Shown here piece after piece: positions 52,783 to 62,992 of a stretch of DNA of 64,000 nucleotides. The stretch covers positions 1-64,000 of the forward strand of contig QCSA01000003.1 in the NCBI GenBank assembly GCA_003211695.1. The letters are read 5' to 3'. This DNA is from Pelagibacteraceae bacterium AG-464-P07. Its GTDB lineage: Bacteria > Pseudomonadota > Alphaproteobacteria > Pelagibacterales > Pelagibacteraceae. Below the pieces are notes generated by a model that did no database searches, was not told the DNA's origin, and worked only from the letters and a program-made list of their open reading frames with translations. Every line of letters starts with the position of its first letter. Positions within the stretch are counted from its first letter, which is position 1. The translations under genes and the position numbers were made by a program.

Positions 52783-54504
52783 ATGTATTCAAGTTTATCA
52801 AAAATTTTTATTTATATCCTAATCTTTTTTATTTTTCTTTCAAATATTAATGCACATTCATCGAATCAAAAGATATTGTATTCTAGAAAAAGTATTTCTA
52901 ATTATTTTTCAGGAATCATTTCATCTAATAATAATAATAATAAATTAGCTCTAAAATATCTCAATAACATAAGTCACTTAAAAAATAATCATGATCAGTA
53001 TAATCGCGAATTAGTTTTTACACTGGTACAAACACGAAAAATTTCAGAGTTATTTTTATATTTGAAAAAACTAGAAAAAAAAAATTTAAATTTTTTTAAT
53101 GCAAATTTATTATTAGGCATTAATTATTTTCTAGAAAAAAATTATATAAAATCTATAAGTTATTTTAATTCGATCGTTCAAACTAGAAAATTTTCTGATT
53201 TTGAAAAATTAATTGCACAATCACTTTTAAGTTATATCAAAGTATTTAAAAATCAGTTAGAGGATTACAAAGCTGAGCGTAATATTAATATTTTTCCGGA
53301 AAATTATAAATATTTTACGCTGATTAATAATGCTTTTATAAATTGTTATCTTGATAATAAAAAAGTTGAAGAAAATTTTTTAAGAATAATTAATCCTAAT
53401 ACATTAAATTTTACCCGATATAATTTTTTTTATATTAATTTTCTTGTATCGAAAAATCGTAAAAATGAAGCTTTAAAAATTTTAGAGAAAAAAAATGATA
53501 AATTTAATACTAACCTACTATTAGATCAAACAAGATCGTGGTTTAACAAAGGAAAAGTGAATAGGGTCAAGAAAATATTTGACTGCAGGAATCCCAATCA
53601 TTTAATTAGTGAGTTTTTTTATTTAATAGCCAATTTATATTCTAGTAAAGAAAATTATGTACTTTCAAATTTTTATTTAAATTTATCTCTTTATCTCAAC
53701 TCTGATTTTATATTTAATAATGCACTATTAGCGGAAAATTACTTTTACTTGGAGGATTATCAAAATTCAAAAAAAATTTATTTACAATTCAATTCTAAAA
53801 ATCCAATATATGATTGGCATGCTAAAAAAAGACTTGTATGGATAAAGAGTAAAATAGAAAATAATGAATCTGCGATCAATTTTTTAAATAAAAGCTTTAA
53901 CAAAATAGAAAATCCTACAGTTAAAAATTATTATGATTTAGCAAATATTTACAAAGATTTTGAAAAATATGAAGAGTCTATTAAATATTATACTAAGGTT
54001 TTAAATAATATCAGTTATGATCACCCTTTATATTCTAAAATTTTACATAGAAGAGGAATGAGCTATGAAAGATTGAAATTGTGGAAAAAATCTGAAAACG
54101 ATTTAATTCAATCATTAAGTTTAGTTCCAGAAGAACCTTACGTATTAAATTATTTAGCCTACTCATGGCTTGAAAGAAATATTAATCTAAAAAAATCTAT
54201 TGAGATGTTAAAAGTGGCATTTAACAAAAAAAGGGAAGATCCATATATTATAGACTCACTGGGGTGGGGGATGTATTTGACTGGAAGATATGAGGAAGCA
54301 GAAACACTTTTACAAAAGGCAGTTCAACTTATGCCCTTAGATCCCATAGTTAATGATCATTACGCAGATATACTATGGAAATTAAATAAGAATTTACAGG
54401 CAAATTATTTTTGGAACTATGTTTTGAATCTTGAAACTACAGGAAATGAAATGAAAGACAAAATTAAAGAAAAATTAATATTGGGTATTGAAAATCATTC
54501 TTAA
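52783..54504 (+). CDS. Exported TPR-repeat protein
   Basis: This 573-residue protein has a signal peptide (about 1-24, ending NINAHSS) and several TPR-like helical pairs, clearest in the C-terminal half: YYDLANIYKDFEKYEESIKYYTKV, LHRRGMSYERLKLWKKSENDL and LGWGMYLTGRYEEAETLLQKAV (read in parts). It probably acts in the periplasm or at the outer membrane as a scaffold. Family members occur next to ispE in alphaproteobacteria. It precedes ispE by seven bases. Confidence 0.85.
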   Translation: MYSSLSKIFIYILIFFIFLSNINAHSSNQKILYSRKSISNYFSGIISSNNNNNKLALKYLNNISHLKNNHDQYNRELVFTLVQTRKISELFLYLKKLEKKNLNFFNANLLLGINYFLEKNYIKSISYFNSIVQTRKFSDFEKLIAQSLLSYIKVFKNQLEDYKAERNINIFPENYKYFTLINNAFINCYLDNKKVEENFLRIINPNTLNFTRYNFFYINFLVSKNRKNEALKILEKKNDKFNTNLLLDQTRSWFNKGKVNRVKKIFDCRNPNHLISEFFYLIANLYSSKENYVLSNFYLNLSLYLNSDFIFNNALLAENYFYLEDYQNSKKIYLQFNSKNPIYDWHAKKRLVWIKSKIENNESAINFLNKSFNKIENPTVKNYYDLANIYKDFEKYEESIKYYTKVLNNISYDHPLYSKILHRRGMSYERLKLWKKSENDLIQSLSLVPEEPYVLNYLAYSWLERNINLKKSIEMLKVAFNKKREDPYIIDSLGWGMYLTGRYEEAETLLQKAVQLMPLDPIVNDHYADILWKLNKNLQANYFWNYVLNLETTGNEMKDKIKEKLILGIENHS

Positions 54505-54511
54505 ATAAGAG

Positions 54512-55375
54512 ATGAAAACATTTCTTATTTATTCATTTTGCAAAATAAACTTATCATTAAGAGTAATTGAAAAATTGCGTACCGGACTACATAAAATTCA
54601 ATCTATAGTAACTTTTGTCAATTTATTTGACATTATTAAAATTAAAGAAATCAACTCAGGGCATGATCAAATAAAATTTTACGGTAAATTTAAACATAAT
54701 ATTAATTTAAAAACTAATACTATCTCAAAGACACTAGATCTTTTAAGAAAAAATAATTACCTAAAAAAACAAAAGTTTAAAATTTATATCAAGAAAAATA
54801 TACCACACAGCTCTGGACTTGGTGGAGGCTCAATGAATTCAGCTGCATTAATAAAATTCTTTTTATCAACTTATAAACTTAATATAAATCAAAGAAAATT
54901 ATATAAAATTGCAAACAAAATAGGGTCAGATGTTTTACTAGGACTGAAAATTAGAAATACTTTTTTAATGGGTGGCAAAAAATATCTAAAAAGATTCAAA
55001 GGTAAATTAAAATTACATGTTGTACTGGCTAATCCAGGAATAAAATGTTTATCTAAGGATATTTATTCAAAGAATAAACAATTTTCTAATTCTTATCAAA
55101 AAAAAATTAATTCAAATTTTCAAAAAATATTTGGTTTAAATAATATTAGATTAGACAGAAATGATCTTGAACAGGTAGTTTTCAAACTGTATCCGAAGAT
55201 AAAAACTCTTAATACTTTTATAAAAAAGCAGGAAAATTGTATTTTTTCAAGGTTAACCGGTTCTGGCTCAACGTGTGTAGGATATTTTAAAAATTTGAAA
55301 AGTGCTCAAAAAGCTAAAAAAAATATAGTAAAAAAATTTCCAAATTATTGGTGTAAAAAAGCAGAGACTATATAA
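54512..55375 (+). CDS. ispE: 4-diphosphocytidyl-2-C-methyl-D-erythritol kinase
   Basis: This 287-residue GHMP kinase of the MEP pathway has the ATP loop IPHSSGLGGGSMNSAA, KINLSLRVI at the N-terminus, IGSDVLLGL and SRLTGSGSTCVGYF. ispH of the same pathway is elsewhere in the window. tRNA-Gln follows after 33 bases. Confidence 0.93.
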   Translation: MKTFLIYSFCKINLSLRVIEKLRTGLHKIQSIVTFVNLFDIIKIKEINSGHDQIKFYGKFKHNINLKTNTISKTLDLLRKNNYLKKQKFKIYIKKNIPHSSGLGGGSMNSAALIKFFLSTYKLNINQRKLYKIANKIGSDVLLGLKIRNTFLMGGKKYLKRFKGKLKLHVVLANPGIKCLSKDIYSKNKQFSNSYQKKINSNFQKIFGLNNIRLDRNDLEQVVFKLYPKIKTLNTFIKKQENCIFSRLTGSGSTCVGYFKNLKSAQKAKKNIVKKFPNYWCKKAETI

Positions 55376-55408
55376 TATAAAGTTTTTATGTTATATCAAA
55401 ACGTATTT

Positions 55409-55482
55409 TGGGGCGTAGCCAAGCGGTAAGGCAGCGGTTTTTGGTACCGCGATCCTAGGTTCGAATCCTAGCGCCCCAACCA
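55409..55482 (+). tRNA. tRNA-Gln (anticodon TTG)
   Basis: This 74-base gene includes an encoded CCA. Acceptor TGGGGCG (55409-55415) pairs with CGCCCCA (55472-55478), the anticodon loop is TTTTGGT on a GCGGT/ACCGC stem, and the T-arm is GTTCGAATC. It lies three bases before the cca gene. Confidence 0.97.
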
Positions 55483-55485
55483 TTT

Positions 55486-56772
55486 ATGGTTGATAAATTT
55501 AAATCATTTGTTTCCTCTAATAAAGAATCTAACGTTTTAGAAAGCATAAAAAATTTACAAGATTTAAAAAATTTTAAAGAGGTAAAATCAATTTTTTCAG
55601 TTTTAGAAAAACAAGATAAAAGTAATAAGTTAATGTTTGTAGGGGGATGTGTCAGAAAACTTTTAAACAAAGAGTCGGTCAATGATATTGATATTGCAAC
55701 AAATTTAAGTCCTGATAAATTAAAAAATATTCTCAGAGAAAACAATATAAATTTCATAGAAACAGGCATAGCCCATGGAACAATTACTGTTGTAGTAAAT
55801 AAGATAAAATTTGAAATAACTACTTTAAGAAAAGATGTGTCTACCGATGGTAGACATGCAAATGTTGAGTTCATTTCAGATTGGGAAATGGACGCTAAAA
55901 GAAGAGATTTTACAATTAATGCAATTTATTCAGATTTAAAAGGCGAAATATACGATCCCCTTGGTGGTCTAAAAGATTTAGAAAATAAAATTATCAAATT
56001 TATTGGGGATCCCAATAAAAGAATTGAAGAAGATTATTTAAGAATTTTAAGATATTTTAGATTTTATACTCAGTACAGTAATCATCAACATGACTTTGAA
56101 ATCGTTCAAGCCATTAAAAAAGGTCTAAATGGAATAAGGAAAATTTCAAAAGAAAGAATCCTTGATGAATTTTTTAAAATTTTACAATTAAAAAATTTTT
56201 ATGAGTTATTTAACGATAAGTTTTCTTGTTCGGTAATTTTGACCATTTTTCCACAATTAACGCATTATGATCGTTTTAGAACTATACAAAATATACCTAA
56301 TAAGATCATTAATAGATTAAATATTCCTTTGATTCTCTCAATTTTATTAATTGATAATTCAGATAATTGTGAATTTTTTTTATATAAATTTAAATTTTCA
56401 AATCGAGATAAAAACAGAATATTATTTTTACTTAACAAATATAAAAAAATTAATTTCCAAGAATTATTAGATGAACAAAAATTAGTTAAACTAGCTTATT
56501 TAGATAATACAGCGGAAATTATTGATTTGTTGGTTTTTTCAACTTTTGTATCAGAAGAAATAGATATCAATAAAGTTGAAAAACGCATTTCCTTTCTGGA
56601 TAAATTAAGATTGCCAATTTTTCCGATTAAAGCAGATTATTTGAAATTAAAATTCAATTTTTCAGAAAGCAAAGAACTTGGTTTGGCCTTGAAGAAGTTA
56701 GAGCAGACTTGGATAGATAATGATTTTATTATTGATAAAAGTGAAATTAAAAATATTTTAAAATTAGGCTAA
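55486..56772 (+). CDS. cca: CCA tRNA nucleotidyltransferase
   Basis: This 428-residue class II nucleotidyltransferase adds or repairs tRNA 3' CCA. It has FVGGCVRKLLN, DIDIATNLSP (the catalytic DxD), RKDVSTDGRHANVEFISDWEMDAKRRDFTINA in pieces, and RILRYFRF. Since the tRNA genes here encode CCA, its role is chiefly repair. The start ATG at 55486 lies three bases after the tRNA-Gln CCA, so tRNA processing must separate the two. Confidence 0.93.
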   Translation: MVDKFKSFVSSNKESNVLESIKNLQDLKNFKEVKSIFSVLEKQDKSNKLMFVGGCVRKLLNKESVNDIDIATNLSPDKLKNILRENNINFIETGIAHGTITVVVNKIKFEITTLRKDVSTDGRHANVEFISDWEMDAKRRDFTINAIYSDLKGEIYDPLGGLKDLENKIIKFIGDPNKRIEEDYLRILRYFRFYTQYSNHQHDFEIVQAIKKGLNGIRKISKERILDEFFKILQLKNFYELFNDKFSCSVILTIFPQLTHYDRFRTIQNIPNKIINRLNIPLILSILLIDNSDNCEFFLYKFKFSNRDKNRILFLLNKYKKINFQELLDEQKLVKLAYLDNTAEIIDLLVFSTFVSEEIDINKVEKRISFLDKLRLPIFPIKADYLKLKFNFSESKELGLALKKLEQTWIDNDFIIDKSEIKNILKLG

Positions 56773-56775
56773 AAA

Positions 56776-57252
56776 CTAAATATATTTTACATCTTTGATT
56801 TTAAATTTTTTTTCTCCAGCTGGAGAAACTAATTGAGCGATGTCGTTTTTATTTTTTCCAATTAAGCCTTTTACAAGAGGTGACCTAAAATAGATTAGAT
56901 TTTCTTTAATATTTGCTTCGTCTTTACCTACTATCCTGTAAATTTTTTTTTCATTTGTTTTAATATTAATTAATTCCACAGTTGATCCAAATATCACTTT
57001 TCCATTATTTTCAATTTTTATTACATCAATAACATTTGCTCTTGCGATAGTATCGTTAATTTCTACTATCCTGCCTTCTAAAAGGGATTGTTGTTCTTTA
57101 GCAGCATGATACTCAGCATTTTCTTTCAAATCTCCGTGTGATCTAGCTTCAGCGATTGCAGTTATGATATTGGGACGTTTAATATTTTTAAGATGCTCTA
57201 ACTCTTTTTTTAATTTTTCTAATCCATTAACTGTTACTGGTTCTTTATCCAT
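56776..57252 (-). CDS. greA: Transcription elongation factor GreA
   Basis: This 158-residue factor rescues backtracked RNA polymerase. The N-terminal coiled coil has LKKELEHLKNIKRPNI and ARSHGDLKENAEYHAAKEQQ with the acidic tip, and the C-terminal domain SPLVKGLIGK fits the family. It follows hemF by three bases. Confidence 0.96.
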   Translation of the reverse strand: MDKEPVTVNGLEKLKKELEHLKNIKRPNIITAIAEARSHGDLKENAEYHAAKEQQSLLEGRIVEINDTIARANVIDVIKIENNGKVIFGSTVELINIKTNEKKIYRIVGKDEANIKENLIYFRSPLVKGLIGKNKNDIAQLVSPAGEKKFKIKDVKYI

Positions 57253-57255
57253 AGA

Positions 57256-58107
57256 CTAATTCCATGTTGCTGCTGGTGGTAAAGACATTAATATAGCTTT
57301 GGTGTTTCCGCCTGTATTAAGGCCAAATTGAGTACCACGATCATACAATAAATTAAATTCAACATATCTACCTCTTTTTAAAAGTTGAATTTCTTTTTCT
57401 TTTATTGTCCATTTATTAAACATTTTTCTTTTAATAATTTTTTTAAATATATAAGTAAAAGTATTTCCCACATCTTTTACGAAAGAGAAATCTTTATTCC
57501 AGTTATATTTTTTATAATCAAAAAATATACCTCCAACGCCTCTCATTTCTTTTCTGTGATTTAAGTAAAAATATTTGTCACACCAATTTTTATATTTTAA
57601 ATAATATTTTTTGTTATGACGATCACAAGCTATTTTCAACTCTCTATGAAACCATTTAGCTTCTTTTAAATCATTTATACATGGCGTTATATCCATCCCT
57701 CCACCAAACCAATTTTTTTGCGTTGCAATAAATCTAGTATTTAAATGCATTGCAGGAATTTTTGGATTTTTCATATGCATCACTACTGAAATACCTGAAG
57801 CCCAAAATTTAGGATTTTTTTTTGCTCCTAAAATTTTATTTTTAAAATTTGCATTAAATTTACCATATACTTCTGAAAAATTTACTCCAACTTTTTCAAA
57901 CACTAATCCATCATGTAAAATTCTAAATTTACCACCACCTTCATCATTATTATTAGATTTTTTCCATATTTGAGATTTAAGTCTTTTAGGTTTCTTGTTT
58001 TTTTTAACTCCAAATTCTTTTTCCAATTCTTCAATTTCATAACAAATGATATCTTGTAATAAAATAAACCAGTTTTTCGCTAAATTTTTTTTTATTTCAA
58101 TATTCAT
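57256..58107 (-). CDS. hemF: Coproporphyrinogen III oxidase, aerobic
   Basis: This 283-residue oxygen-dependent enzyme of haem synthesis has MHMKNPKIPAMHLNTRF, WFGGGMDITPC, RGVGGIFFD and the C-terminal YVEFNLLYDRGTQFGLNTGGN (in pieces). It follows trmL by two bases. The use of the aerobic enzyme matches an oxygen-respiring lifestyle. Confidence 0.96.
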   Translation of the reverse strand: MNIEIKKNLAKNWFILLQDIICYEIEELEKEFGVKKNKKPKRLKSQIWKKSNNNDEGGGKFRILHDGLVFEKVGVNFSEVYGKFNANFKNKILGAKKNPKFWASGISVVMHMKNPKIPAMHLNTRFIATQKNWFGGGMDITPCINDLKEAKWFHRELKIACDRHNKKYYLKYKNWCDKYFYLNHRKEMRGVGGIFFDYKKYNWNKDFSFVKDVGNTFTYIFKKIIKRKMFNKWTIKEKEIQLLKRGRYVEFNLLYDRGTQFGLNTGGNTKAILMSLPPAATWN

Positions 58108-58109
58108 TT

Positions 58110-58589
58110 TTATAGATAATGATTTTGTCTTAAAGCTTCAGCTAAAGTAATTGCTACACTTGAAACTATATTAAGAGATCTTGCTTCTTTTTGTATTGGA
58201 ATAATCAATTTATAATTTGCAATTTTATGTACAGAATTTGGAACCCCAGCACTTTCACGACCAAATAATATCGTATCATTATAATTGAATTTAAAATCGT
58301 AATATTTTCTTTTTGCTTTTGTTGTCATTAAAATGATTCTTTCATTTTTTTTATCTTTTTTAAACTCAGTAAAATTTTTGAATGATTTTATTTTACATTT
58401 ATTTATATAATCCATCACTACTCTTTTAAATCTTTTGTCACTTAAAAAAAATCCGCAAGGTTCAATAATATCTAATCTAGCTCCAAAACATGCACACAGG
58501 CGTACTATTGCACCAGTATTATGAGGTATATCTGGTTCATAAAGTGCAACTTTAATTAGAGTAGAGCTTTTAAAGTTTGACTGTGTCAT
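58110..58589 (-). CDS. trmL: tRNA (cytidine(34)-2'-O)-methyltransferase TrmL
   Basis: This 159-residue SPOUT methyltransferase has ALYEPDIPHNTGAIVRLCAC, FGRESAGVPN and the trefoil-knot SLNIVSSVAITLAEALRQ. It modifies the wobble base of certain leucine tRNAs. First gene of the trmL-hemF-greA run; it diverges from petA. Confidence 0.92.
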   Translation of the reverse strand: MTQSNFKSSTLIKVALYEPDIPHNTGAIVRLCACFGARLDIIEPCGFFLSDKRFKRVVMDYINKCKIKSFKNFTEFKKDKKNERIILMTTKAKRKYYDFKFNYNDTILFGRESAGVPNSVHKIANYKLIIPIQKEARSLNIVSSVAITLAEALRQNHYL

Positions 58590-58681
58590 TCTTGTAGTAG
58601 AAAAAAATATATTTTTTTATAAAAGAAATATATATTACATACTTTATTAATAATTATAAAAAAAAAATCTAGACTTGAAAA

Positions 58682-59293
58682 ATGAGTTCATCATATGCAG
58701 TTTTGACAACGATTATTATTCTTTTAGTTTTATTTTTATACCTTTCATGGGTATTTGTTTCTATTAAAGTTGTAGATAAAGAACAAAAAGGAGAAACTAC
58801 TGAAAGAAGAGATTTTTTATTTACAGCCTCTTATGCCTTAGGAGCAGTTGGAGTCGGCGTAGTTGTATGGCCATTAATTGATCAGATGAATCCTGATGCA
58901 TCTGTTAAAGCTTTGGCTACTACAGAAGTAGATATAAGCAAAATTGGACTAGGTAAAACAATTACTGTGCTTTGGAGGGGTAAACCAGTTTTTATAAGAA
59001 GAAGGACTCAGGAAGAAATAAGTAAAGCAAAAAATGTACAACTAGAAGAGCTAAAAGATCCTCAAAAAGATGAAGATAGAGTGAAAAAACCAGAGTGGCT
59101 TATAATGACGGGAGTTTGTACACATCTTGGATGTGTACCTTTAGGAGATAAAGGAGATTTTGGCGGTTGGTTTTGTCCATGTCATGGATCTCATTACGAT
59201 ACTTCAGGCAGAATAAGAAAAGGTCCGGCTCCTACAAACCTTGAAATACCCAAATATGAATTTGTAGACAATAATACAATCAAAATAGGTTAA
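58682..59293 (+). CDS. petA: Rieske iron-sulfur subunit of the bc1 complex, with an extra N-terminal helix
   Basis: This 203-residue protein carries the 2Fe-2S cluster. Box 1 has Cys146, His148 and Cys151 (CTHLGC), and box 2 has Cys165, Cys167 and His168 (CPCHGSH). A Tat-type ERRDFLFTA (41-49) precedes the normal anchor helix. Before it lies an additional hydrophobic segment (about 5-29), not usual in Rieske proteins, which matches the N-terminus of the 84-residue protein at 32590 (19 of 31 identical). It heads the petABC operon. Confidence 0.95.
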   Translation: MSSSYAVLTTIIILLVLFLYLSWVFVSIKVVDKEQKGETTERRDFLFTASYALGAVGVGVVVWPLIDQMNPDASVKALATTEVDISKIGLGKTITVLWRGKPVFIRRRTQEEISKAKNVQLEELKDPQKDEDRVKKPEWLIMTGVCTHLGCVPLGDKGDFGGWFCPCHGSHYDTSGRIRKGPAPTNLEIPKYEFVDNNTIKIG

Positions 59294-59294
59294 G

Positions 59295-60554
59295 TTGATG
59301 AGTGAAGAAAAGTATGTACCTAAATCTAAACTTGGACAATGGTTTGATAGCAGATTACCATTATTAACTTTAGCACATCATATAAATGATTATCCAACCC
59401 CCAAAAATTTAAATTATTGGTGGACATTTGGAGGAATTCTTACTTTTTTTTTAATTGTCCAAATAATCACTGGTTTAGTTTTAGCAATGCATTATGTAGC
59501 TCATGCAGACCTAGCCTTCGGGAGTGTTGAACATATCATGAGAGATGTAAATTATGGTTGGCTAATTAGATACCTTCATGCAAACGGTTCCTCAATGTTT
59601 TTCTTGGCGGTTTACATACACATTTTTAGGGCGTTGTTTTACGGATCTTATAAAGCACCTAGAGAAATGATTTGGATAATTGGAATGCTTATTTATATGT
59701 TGATGATGGCAACAGCTTTTATGGGATATGTTTTACCATGGGGACAAATGAGTTTTTGGGCAGCTACAGTTATAACAAATTTATTTAGCGCTATACCTTT
59801 AGTTGGAGAAAGTATTACCACATGGCTTTGGGGAGGATATGCGGTAGGCAGTCCAACTTTAACTAGATTTTTTAGCTTGCATTATTTGATGCCTTTTTTA
59901 ATTTTTGGACTAGTAATTTTACATATTTGGGCACTTCATATTCCAGGTAATAACAATCCTGTTGGTATAGATATTAAGCAACTTTCAAAAGAAACAGTTC
60001 CTTTTCATCCTTACATTATAATTAAAGATTTATATGCCTTGTTAATATTTTTAATTATTTTTTCAGGATTTGTATTTTTTGTTCCAAATGTTCTAGGCCA
60101 CCCAGATAATTATATTGAAGCGAATCCAATGATTACACCTACACATATAGTACCCGAATGGTATTTGCTTCCTTTTTATGCAATTCTAAGATCTATCCCC
60201 GACAAATTAGGAGGAGTTGTTGTAATGTTTGCTGCTGTTTTTATTCTAATGTTTTTACCTTGGCTTGATACTTCTAAAGTTAGATCAGCTGTTTTTAGAC
60301 CATTATACAAAATATTTTTTTGGATATTAGTTATTGACGTTATAGTGCTCGGGTATATTGGCGCTAAACCACCTGAAGGAATGTATTTAATAATAGGTAG
60401 AATTGCCACAATTTATTATTTTGTACATTTTATTTTGATAATGCCGATATTAGGTTTTAAGGAAAAAACTAAACCACTTCCGCTGAGTATTTCTGATCCG
60501 GTATTGGGAGATGAGGATAAATTATCTTCTGAAAAAACAATGAACAATAGGTGA
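59295..60554 (+). CDS. petB: Cytochrome b of the bc1 complex
   Basis: This 419-residue protein has eight helices and two b haems. The ligands lie in [21 protein letters not shown] and [20 protein letters not shown] (in parts). The quinol-site PEWY is in [14 protein letters not shown]. It follows petA by one base and overlaps petC by four. Confidence 0.97.
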   Translation: MMSEEKYVPKSKLGQWFDSRLPLLTLAHHINDYPTPKNLNYWWTFGGILTFFLIVQIITGLVLAMHYVAHADLAFGSVEHIMRDVNYGWLIRYLHANGSSMFFLAVYIHIFRALFYGSYKAPREMIWIIGMLIYMLMMATAFMGYVLPWGQMSFWAATVITNLFSAIPLVGESITTWLWGGYAVGSPTLTRFFSLHYLMPFLIFGLVILHIWALHIPGNNNPVGIDIKQLSKETVPFHPYIIIKDLYALLIFLIIFSGFVFFVPNVLGHPDNYIEANPMITPTHIVPEWYLLPFYAILRSIPDKLGGVVVMFAAVFILMFLPWLDTSKVRSAVFRPLYKIFFWILVIDVIVLGYIGAKPPEGMYLIIGRIATIYYFVHFILIMPILGFKEKTKPLPLSISDPVLGDEDKLSSEKTMNNR

Positions 60555-61360
60555 ATAATATCGTGCAAAAGAAATTTAAAAATATATTCAAAGTTTTGTG
60601 TATTTCTCCTTTATTGATAATTTTCATTAATCTTAGTGTGGCGGCAGAGGTATCTAGAATAGATTTACTTAAAACAAATTGGAGTTTTGAAGGTATATTT
60701 GGCAAGTTTGATAGGTCAGCCTTGCAAAGGGGTTATCAAGTATACAATGAAGCATGTTCTAGCTGTCATTCAATTCAGTATTTAAGTTATAGAAACTTAA
60801 CGGAAAAAGGAGGACCCGAGTTTTCAGAAGAACAAGCAAAGGAGATCGCCGCAAGTTTTGAAGTTATGGATGGACCAAATAGCGAAGGAGAAATGTTTAC
60901 TCGTCCAGGAAGATTATCAGATCAATTTATAAAACCTTATCCAAATATTGAGGCAGCTAAATTTGCAAACGGCGGCGCATATCCTCCCGATATGTCTGTT
61001 TTAGTAAAAGCTAGGAAAGATGGTGCTAATTATATTTATTCTCTTATTTTAGGATACGAGGATCCTCCGGCGGGTTTTGAAATAGAAGATGATGTTTATT
61101 ACAATAAATATATGCCAGGAAACCAAATAAAAATGCCAAAAGTTCTCAATAAAGGATTAGTGGAATATGCAGATGGTACCGAAGCTACCGAACAACAAAT
61201 GGCAAAAGATGTAGTCACTTTTTTGACTTGGGCTTCAGAGCCACATCTAGAAGCAAGACATAAAACTGGGTTCAAAGTGATTTTATATTTGCTTGTATTG
61301 GTCGCTCTAGTCTATTTTAGCATGAAAAAAATATGGTCACGTATTGAAACGAAACAATAA
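60551..61360 (+). CDS. petC: Cytochrome c1 of the bc1 complex
   Basis: This 269-residue protein has a signal sequence (about 10-32), the haem-binding CSSCH (69-73), and [12 protein letters not shown], the likely source of the axial Met. A C-terminal anchor helix (about 245-261) follows. The start is GTG at 60551, overlapping the petB stop (GTGA). The 3' end overlaps ychF convergently by 24 bases. Confidence 0.95.
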   Translation: MNNIVQKKFKNIFKVLCISPLLIIFINLSVAAEVSRIDLLKTNWSFEGIFGKFDRSALQRGYQVYNEACSSCHSIQYLSYRNLTEKGGPEFSEEQAKEIAASFEVMDGPNSEGEMFTRPGRLSDQFIKPYPNIEAAKFANGGAYPPDMSVLVKARKDGANYIYSLILGYEDPPAGFEIEDDVYYNKYMPGNQIKMPKVLNKGLVEYADGTEATEQQMAKDVVTFLTWASEPHLEARHKTGFKVILYLLVLVALVYFSMKKIWSRIETKQ

Positions 61361-62410
61361 AATATCTCCATCTTGAACAATATAATCTTTTCCCTCTAAT
61401 CTTAATCTTCCAGCATTTTTTGCATCGTTGTAGCCTCTGTAGAAGATAAAATCTTCGTAAGATATCGTTTCAGCTTTTATAAATCCCTTTTCAAAATCCG
61501 AATGAATTATTCCAGCTGCTCTACTGGCGATCATTTTTTTTGGTATAGTCCAGGCCCTAGTTTCTTCCATTCCAGAAGTAAAAAAAGTTTTTAGTTTTAG
61601 AATTTTGTAACCAGTTTTAATTAATAAATCTAGTCCAGTATTTTTAATCCCAGTTTCATCCATAAAATATTTTCTTTCTTTTGTTTCTAATTCCATTATT
61701 TGATTTTCAATTTCTGCGCAAATTATTATTACGTTGTCTTTTCCATATTTTTTTAAACAAGCATCTATATAATGATTTCCTTTTACAAGATCTTTGTCAT
61801 TTACATTACACACATAAATTTTTGGTTTTATCGAAAGTAATCCACTACGATTTAGTTCTTTTTTTTCATATTTTTCTAATAAACTTGAAATATTAATATT
61901 ATTATTTATGCAATTTAATGCATCATTTAAGATTTTTAGTTGATCTTCATCTAGCGTCTTTTTTTTGTTTTTTTCTAATCTTTTTTGAATAGATTCCATA
62001 TCAGCCAAAAGCATTTCTGTTTCAACAATTTCTATATCTCTTATTGGATTAACATCCTTGTTGATATTTTGTATTTTTTCGGAATCAAAGCATCTAGCCA
62101 AGTGAATTATCGCATCAACTTCCCTAATGTGAGATAAGAATTTGTTTCCCAACCCCTCACCTTTTGAAGCGCCTTTTACTAATCCAGCAATATCAACAAA
62201 AGAAATTACAGCATTAATAATTTTTTTTGATTGTGAAATATTTGAAATAATATTTAGTCTTTCATCTGGTACAAGAACACTTCCAATGTTGGGATCAATT
62301 GTGCAAAATGGAAAATTAGCTGCTCGTGCTTTTCTTGATTGAATTAAAGCATTAAACAAAGTTGACTTCCCTACATTGGGCAAACCAACGATCCCACACT
62401 TAAAACTCAT
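61337..62410 (-). CDS. ychF: Redox-responsive ATPase/GTPase YchF
   Basis: This 357-residue Obg-family protein has GLPNVGKST (8-16), FPFCTIDPNIG, the switch DIAGLVKGASKGEGLGNKFL and a C-terminal TGS-type domain ending in GDILLFRFN. YchF proteins prefer ATP. It follows pth by five bases. Confidence 0.95.
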   Translation of the reverse strand: MSFKCGIVGLPNVGKSTLFNALIQSRKARAANFPFCTIDPNIGSVLVPDERLNIISNISQSKKIINAVISFVDIAGLVKGASKGEGLGNKFLSHIREVDAIIHLARCFDSEKIQNINKDVNPIRDIEIVETEMLLADMESIQKRLEKNKKKTLDEDQLKILNDALNCINNNINISSLLEKYEKKELNRSGLLSIKPKIYVCNVNDKDLVKGNHYIDACLKKYGKDNVIIICAEIENQIMELETKERKYFMDETGIKNTGLDLLIKTGYKILKLKTFFTSGMEETRAWTIPKKMIASRAAGIIHSDFEKGFIKAETISYEDFIFYRGYNDAKNAGRLRLEGKDYIVQDGDILLFRFNT

Positions 62411-62415
62411 AAATT

Positions 62416-62976
62416 TTATGATTGATTTACTTTGCTTGAAAAAAGATTTAGTTTTTTATCTATAAGTACTGGAAGGTATTCAACAATATTTTTAGTTAAT
62501 TCTGTAATACTATTTTCTTCATCATCTGTGAAGTCATCAAGAACATGGTCAGTAACCGTACTTTTTCTCTCTGGTCTTCCGATTCCTATTCTTACTCGAG
62601 AATAATCTTTTCCAATAAATTTATCGATTGATTCTATTCCATTATGACCGGCGCTCCTTCCGCCAAATTTAACAGTTACTTTACCAAGGTTTATGTCTAA
62701 ATCATCATGAAAAACGATAACGTCTGTAGAATCAATTTTGAAATACTCCATTAACTCTCTGATACATATTCCTGAATTATTCATGAAAGTTAGAGGCTTA
62801 ATCGCATAAACTTTTTTATTCCCTATTTCTCCTGTAGTTAATAAACCTTTAAACTTTGGTTTTTGTTTAGAAAGACCAAATTTTTGATTTATGGCATTTA
62901 TGATTTTAAATCCTATATTGTGTCGATTTTTTTCATTCTCAGGACTAGGATTACCCAAACCTACTAATAATAGCAT
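62416..62976 (-). CDS. pth: Peptidyl-tRNA hydrolase
   Basis: This 186-residue enzyme recycles peptidyl-tRNA. It has VGLGNPSPENEKNRHNIGF with the catalytic His, KPLTFMNNSG, and FHDDLDINLGKVTVKFGGRSAGHNGIESI (in pieces). The order rplY, pth, ychF is a common bacterial cluster. Confidence 0.96.
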   Translation of the reverse strand: MLLLVGLGNPSPENEKNRHNIGFKIINAINQKFGLSKQKPKFKGLLTTGEIGNKKVYAIKPLTFMNNSGICIRELMEYFKIDSTDVIVFHDDLDINLGKVTVKFGGRSAGHNGIESIDKFIGKDYSRVRIGIGRPERKSTVTDHVLDDFTDDEENSITELTKNIVEYLPVLIDKKLNLFSSKVNQS

Positions 62977-62992
62977 CTCTTAATCTTTCAAT

